Assembly (NCBI GenBank): GCA_009668205.1 | Contig: WJYM01000002.1 | Coordinates: forward strand, 248,001 to 312,000 | Length of the DNA: 64,000 nucleotides | Origin: Enterobacteriaceae bacterium RIT691 | Lineage (GTDB): Bacteria; Pseudomonadota; Gammaproteobacteria; Enterobacterales; Enterobacteriaceae | Reading direction: 5' to 3' | In this document: one piece after another, positions 61,146 through 64,000 of the stretch | Numbering within the stretch: position 1 is the stretch's first letter | Layout: the number at the start of each line of letters is the position of its first letter | Notes under the pieces: generated by a model | Told to the model about the DNA's origin: nothing | Databases searched by the model: none | Seen by the model: only the letters and a program-made list of their open reading frames with translations | Made by a program: the position numbers and the translations under genes

Positions 61146-61568
61146 AAGCGCGAATACCCAAATCGGGAGAGTAAAAGGCCCGGACGCGAGATTTTCGCGC
61201 CCATAAACTGTCTGGGTCTGACTGGTGACCAGCTCCGACCGCCAGACATCAGTAAAAGCAGAACATCTCTGATTTTACTGTTGCCCTGCAGTGAGCGTAC
61301 GCTGCCTTCACCGCATGGTGAGCAGGGGGATAAGAGTAGCAAGTTGAGGCAGCCCGCGCATCTGTGCGCTGCGGCAGTGGCGATATGTTAGCCATGTCGT
61401 CATTGGCGGCCTCATTTCAGTGAGGAGAAAATTCGCGCAATCATGGCACTTTTATCAAACGGGTGCAAGATGAAACAGCTATGCACTTACATCACTATTT
61501 CATCGGCATTCAGAGCGAATTGGCGTCATAATAATGCAGTTTTATAGGATATTTAACGGGATGGAAAC
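61146..61568. promoter_or_regulatory. speC leader and yqgA promoter region
   Basis: 423 nt between divergent speC and yqgA. On the speC strand it contains a 48-codon frame (61249-61395, starting MANISPLPQRTDARAAS) and several hairpins: CAGTAAAA / TTTTACTG at the end of that frame, TGTCTGG / CCAGACA next, and CGCGA / TCGCG close to the speC start. This is suggestive of leader control by polyamines but unproven. Confidence 0.4.
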
Positions 61569-62285
61569 ATGGTTACAGGACCTTTTATTAACGCCAGTGC
61601 CGTGCTGCTGGGAGGAATCATTGGCGCAGTTTTAAGCCAACGTCTGCCTGAACGGATTCGTACATCCATGACATCGATATTCGGTCTGGCCTCATTGGGG
61701 ATTGGCATTCTGCTGGTCATCAAGTGTGCCAACCTGCCGGTTATGGTGCTCTCTACCCTACTTGGCACGCTGCTGGGTGAAATGTGCAATATGGAAGGAG
61801 GCATTAATGCTGTGGTCCGTAAAATGCAGATCCTGCTGTCGCCAAAAAACAACAAAAAATCCGCTCCGGCCCATGAGTCCTTTATCCAGAGCTATGTGGC
61901 GATCATTGTGCTGTTTTGCGCCAGCGGCACCGGGATTTTCGGGGCGATGCGTGAAGGAATGACCGGCGATGCCAGCATTCTTATCGCCAAATCCTTCCTC
62001 GATTTTTTCACCGCGGTCATCTTCGCCTGCACGTTGGGAATTGCCGTTTCAGCCATCAGCATCCCTATGCTGCTGATTCAGCTGTCGCTGGCTGCCGGAG
62101 CCGCGCTGATTATGCCGCTGACCACGCCAATGATGCTGGCGGATTTCAGTGCCGTTGGGGGAATGTTGCTGCTGGCCACCGGGTTGCGCATCTGCGGAAT
62201 TAAAATGTTTGCAGTGGTCAACATGTTACCCGCACTGCTTATTGCAATGCCGCTTTCCGTTGCGTGGACTGCTTTTTTCACCTGA
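61569..62285 (+). CDS. yqgA: YqgA, DUF554 inner membrane protein
   Basis: 238 aa, mostly hydrophobic with about seven helices (for example INASAVLLGGIIGAVLSQ and TLLGTLLGEM). DUF554 family, proposed to be transporters; substrate unknown. Located between speC and pheV as in E. coli. Confidence 0.93.
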   Translation: MVTGPFINASAVLLGGIIGAVLSQRLPERIRTSMTSIFGLASLGIGILLVIKCANLPVMVLSTLLGTLLGEMCNMEGGINAVVRKMQILLSPKNNKKSAPAHESFIQSYVAIIVLFCASGTGIFGAMREGMTGDASILIAKSFLDFFTAVIFACTLGIAVSAISIPMLLIQLSLAAGAALIMPLTTPMMLADFSAVGGMLLLATGLRICGIKMFAVVNMLPALLIAMPLSVAWTAFFT

Positions 62286-62351
62286 AAAGGCATGCTTTTA
62301 ACGCAATCTGGTGATAGATTGTTCAGTCTGCTGCGAAACAGATAAATTTCG

Positions 62352-62380
62352 TTGACGAGGCGCAGTGATTACGGTTTAAT
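62352..62380 (+). promoter_or_regulatory. Promoter of the tRNA-Phe gene
   Basis: -35 TTGACG, 17-nt spacer, -10 TTTAAT, then a GC-rich discriminator (GCGCCCC) typical of stringently controlled stable RNA promoters. Confidence 0.8.
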
Positions 62381-62390
62381 GCGCCCCGTT

Positions 62391-62466
62391 GCCCGGATAG
62401 CTCAGTCGGTAGAGCAGGGGATTGAAAATCCCCGTGTCCTTGGTTCGATTCCGAGTCCGGGCACCA
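62391..62466 (+). tRNA. pheV: tRNA-Phe (GAA anticodon)
   Basis: 76 nt with encoded CCA. Acceptor GCCCGGA / TCCGGGC, D-loop AGCTCAGTCGGTAGAGC, anticodon stem and loop GGGGATTGAAAATCCCC with GAA, and T-arm TTCGATT. A common integration site for genomic islands. Its last 17 nt are repeated three times downstream. Confidence 0.98.
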
Positions 62467-63041
62467 CTATTTAAAGAAACCAGCCTTAGGGCTGGTTTTT
62501 TGCTTTCTGGAGCTCCGGACTCTTCATCGAACAGGTCCGATGATTCGCTGCAAGCAGCTCACCCCTCCGGGGCCAACGCGACAAGCGCGTTGTTCAAACG
62601 CCTGCGGCGTTAGTCCGAGTCCGGGCACCACTTATTCAGAAAAACCAGCCTACGGGCTGGTTTTTTGCTTTCCGGAGTTCCGGACTCTTCATCGAACAGG
62701 TCCGATGATTCGCTGCGAGCAGCTCACCCCTCCGGGGCCAACGCGACAAGCGCGTTGTTCAAACGCCTGCGGCGTTAGTCCGAGTCCGGGCACCACTTAT
62801 TTAAAGAAACCAGCCTACGGGCTGGTTTTTTGCTTTTGCACTTCCGGACTCTTCATCGAACATGTCCGATGATTCGCTGCAAGCAGCTCACCCCTCCGGG
62901 GCCAACGCGATAAGCGCGTTGTTCAAACGCCTGCGGCGTTAGTCCAAGTCCGGGCACCACTATTTAAAGAAACCAGCCTACGGGCTGGTTTTTTGCTTTC
63001 TGGAGTTCCGGACTCTTCATCGAACAGGTCCGATGATTCGC
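62467..63041 (+). repeat. Tandem 164/165-bp repeats carrying tRNA-Phe 3' ends (rtT-like)
   Basis: Three full units (62467-62630, 62631-62795, 62796-62959) and a half unit (62960-63041). Each full unit contains a terminator-like hairpin AACCAGCC / GGCTGGTT plus T-run, the block CCGGACTCTTCATCGAACA, two short hairpins (AACGCG / CGCGTT and AACGCC / GGCGTT), and ends TCCGAGTCCGGGCACCA, identical to the end of tRNA-Phe (one change in the third). Similar in plan to the rtT repeats after E. coli tyrT. Confidence 0.9.
62478..62501 (+). terminator. Terminator of pheV (first of four)
   Basis: AACCAGCC / GGCTGGTT with loop TTAG and a run of six T. Further copies are at 62643-62666, 62808-62831 and 62971-62994, one per repeat unit. 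Confidence 0.9.
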
Positions 63042-63382
63042 GGCTGGCAACTTACCCTCTAAAGTTCCAGACCGAACCAGAATCCAGTACACCAGGGTTA
63101 ACCGTAAGATGAGATCCGAAACCGAGAAATCTCTTAACTCGTAGAGAGTTTGCACTCTACGCATCGCAAATGACTTTCTATTTCATCTTAAATCTATTTT
63201 TCTCACTGCCCTGTTTGATCATAAATTACCTGGATAGATGAGAAAATATTATTAGATCTTGATAAAAAGTAAGCTATTTTCATGAGGCCAGAGAGGCCTC
63301 TCTTAACTATACTTAATTGACTCCCCTCAGAACACGTATAATGTCACACCTAATATTTCTCATGAAATTCGACGAGGTCAAG
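63042..63382. other. AT-rich gap at the start of a putative island
   Basis: 340 nt without a recognisable gene. The repeat homology stops abruptly at 63041. A perfect 7-bp stem CGTAGAG / CTCTACG is at 63140-63161, and GAGGCC / GGCCTC at 63283-63299. No integrase or its remnant is visible. Confidence 0.5.
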
Positions 63383-63832
63383 ATGAAAATAAATTCTAAA
63401 GATTTACTTGCCTGGGATATCGTCGCAATCGCGCTTGATGCCGTTGACCCTTCGGAGAAGGAATATTTGGCCGACATAATATACACAACAAACAATTCAT
63501 CCGAACCCAAAGATATCTCAGGTGCATTTGATTCAGGACAAATAGTGGAATATACATCACAGTATCTTTTCCCTGCGGTCAAGTATGCTCTCGGTATCAT
63601 TGCACCAATGTATCTCGAAAGCATGGTCAACTTAAGCATTGAGCAACTTAAAAGAAAATACAGACACCATGTGAACGACGCGGAGCATGTTGATTACCGA
63701 ATAAAACACTCCTCCGATGATATCAAAAATATCGTTTTAGAGTATTGCATCAAAAATGGCATCACCAAGGAAACATCAGAGAATATTTCCAATGCCATAT
63801 TAGTCAGGTTATTTATCAGTGGTGAGAGGTAA
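63383..63832 (+). CDS. Hypothetical protein, island gene 1
   Basis: 149 aa from the ATG at 63383, which has GAGG five nt before it; the frame is open 22 codons upstream but without an SD. Low GC and codons unlike the core genome (many AAA, ATA and AAT). Mixed helical, no signal peptide; one moderately hydrophobic segment (FPAVKYALGIIAPMYLESMV) could be a membrane or amphipathic helix. I do not recognise the family. The next gene follows in 3 nt, so they form an operon. Confidence 0.65.
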   Translation: MKINSKDLLAWDIVAIALDAVDPSEKEYLADIIYTTNNSSEPKDISGAFDSGQIVEYTSQYLFPAVKYALGIIAPMYLESMVNLSIEQLKRKYRHHVNDAEHVDYRIKHSSDDIKNIVLEYCIKNGITKETSENISNAILVRLFISGER

Positions 63833-63835
63833 CAG

Positions 63836-64000
63836 ATGAACAGAATTAATCAACTCTCTTTTTTCGATGAATCAAAACTTGGCATAAACTTACTAATAGT
63901 ATTTATGTGCGTTAGCTTCTATTATAATTATGGCCCTATCTCTATTTATCATTTAATTATGACAAAATCAAATGATTTTGGTCTCTCAGGGTTCTATGAT
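63836..64000 (+). CDS. Hypothetical membrane protein, island gene 2 (5' part)
   Basis: 55 codons open to the window end; starts MNRINQLSFFDESKLG. A strong hydrophobic stretch follows (INLLIVFMCVSFYYNY), so it is probably a membrane protein with an N-terminal anchor. GAGAGG lies just before the ATG. AT-rich like its neighbour. Function unknown. Confidence 0.6.
   Translation, partial: MNRINQLSFFDESKLGINLLIVFMCVSFYYNYGPISIYHLIMTKSNDFGLSGFYD

Noticed and set aside
62467..63041. CRISPR array as an explanation of the repeats after pheV
   Set aside because: Repeat period is 164-165 bp with whole units alike, there are no unique spacers and no cas genes. The units contain tRNA ends and terminators instead.

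Overview
The window is a chromosomal stretch from a member of the Enterobacteriaceae. Almost every gene has a near-identical counterpart, in the same order, in the E. coli xerD-to-pheV region. The sequence is moderately GC-rich, and several insertions and repeats differ from E. coli K-12, so an Enterobacter/Lelliottia/Citrobacter-type genome fits better than Escherichia itself. That genus-level guess is inference. There are no insertion sequences, no CRISPR arrays and no rRNA.

Layout. 1-3664: end of dsbC, then xerD, fldB, cptA/ygfX, sdhE, ygfZ. 3733-5679: an AraC regulator with an AzlC/AzlD amino-acid exporter pair, an accessory insertion. 5855-10144: trhA, yqfB, an RpiR-family regulator beside bglA, and ygfF. 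10219-14726: the glycine cleavage operon gcvTHP. 15149-19443: ubiI-ubiH-pepP-ygfB (ubiquinone hydroxylation and a peptidase). 19609-20779: zapA, 6S RNA and fau. 20908-25662: serA, rpiA, argP, yggE, argO. 25867-27524: accessory genes (orphan TRAP-type binding protein and two unknown ORFs). 27549-34387: mscS, then the central carbon block fbaA-pgk-epd and tktA. 34665-38781: loiP and the putrescine genes speB-speA with the small gene yqgB. 39453-46815: metK, galP, sprT, endA, rsmE, gshB, yqgE, ruvX. 46853-47506: a CsgD-like regulator far from any curli gene visible here. 48085-58949: yggR, yggS, yggT, yggU, rdgB, hemW, a DUF559 gene, yggN, yggL, trmB, mutY, yggX, mltC, nupG. 59010-62285: speC and yqgA. 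62391-62466: tRNA-Phe (pheV).

The most unusual structure is directly after pheV. A 164/165-bp unit is repeated about three and a half times (62467-63041). Each full unit ends in a copy of the last 17 nt of tRNA-Phe, including CCA, and carries its own intrinsic terminator. Within each unit an 8-nt segment is complementary to that tRNA tail and could close a tRNA-acceptor-like stem. The arrangement recalls the rtT repeats after E. coli tyrT. Beyond the repeats the base composition turns AT-rich and a two-gene cassette of unknown function begins (63383 to the window end), which looks like the start of a genomic island at pheV.

Functionally, the core region joins one-carbon metabolism (gcvTHP, serA, metK, fau, ygfZ), polyamine synthesis (speA, speB, speC), glycolysis and pentose phosphate reactions (fbaA, pgk, epd, tktA, rpiA), ubiquinone synthesis, and oxidative or DNA damage defence (mutY, yggX, gshB, rdgB). 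A family of short palindromic repeats with a CCCTCTCCC / GGGAGAGGG core sits in many gaps, and classical REP-type palindromes sit in others.
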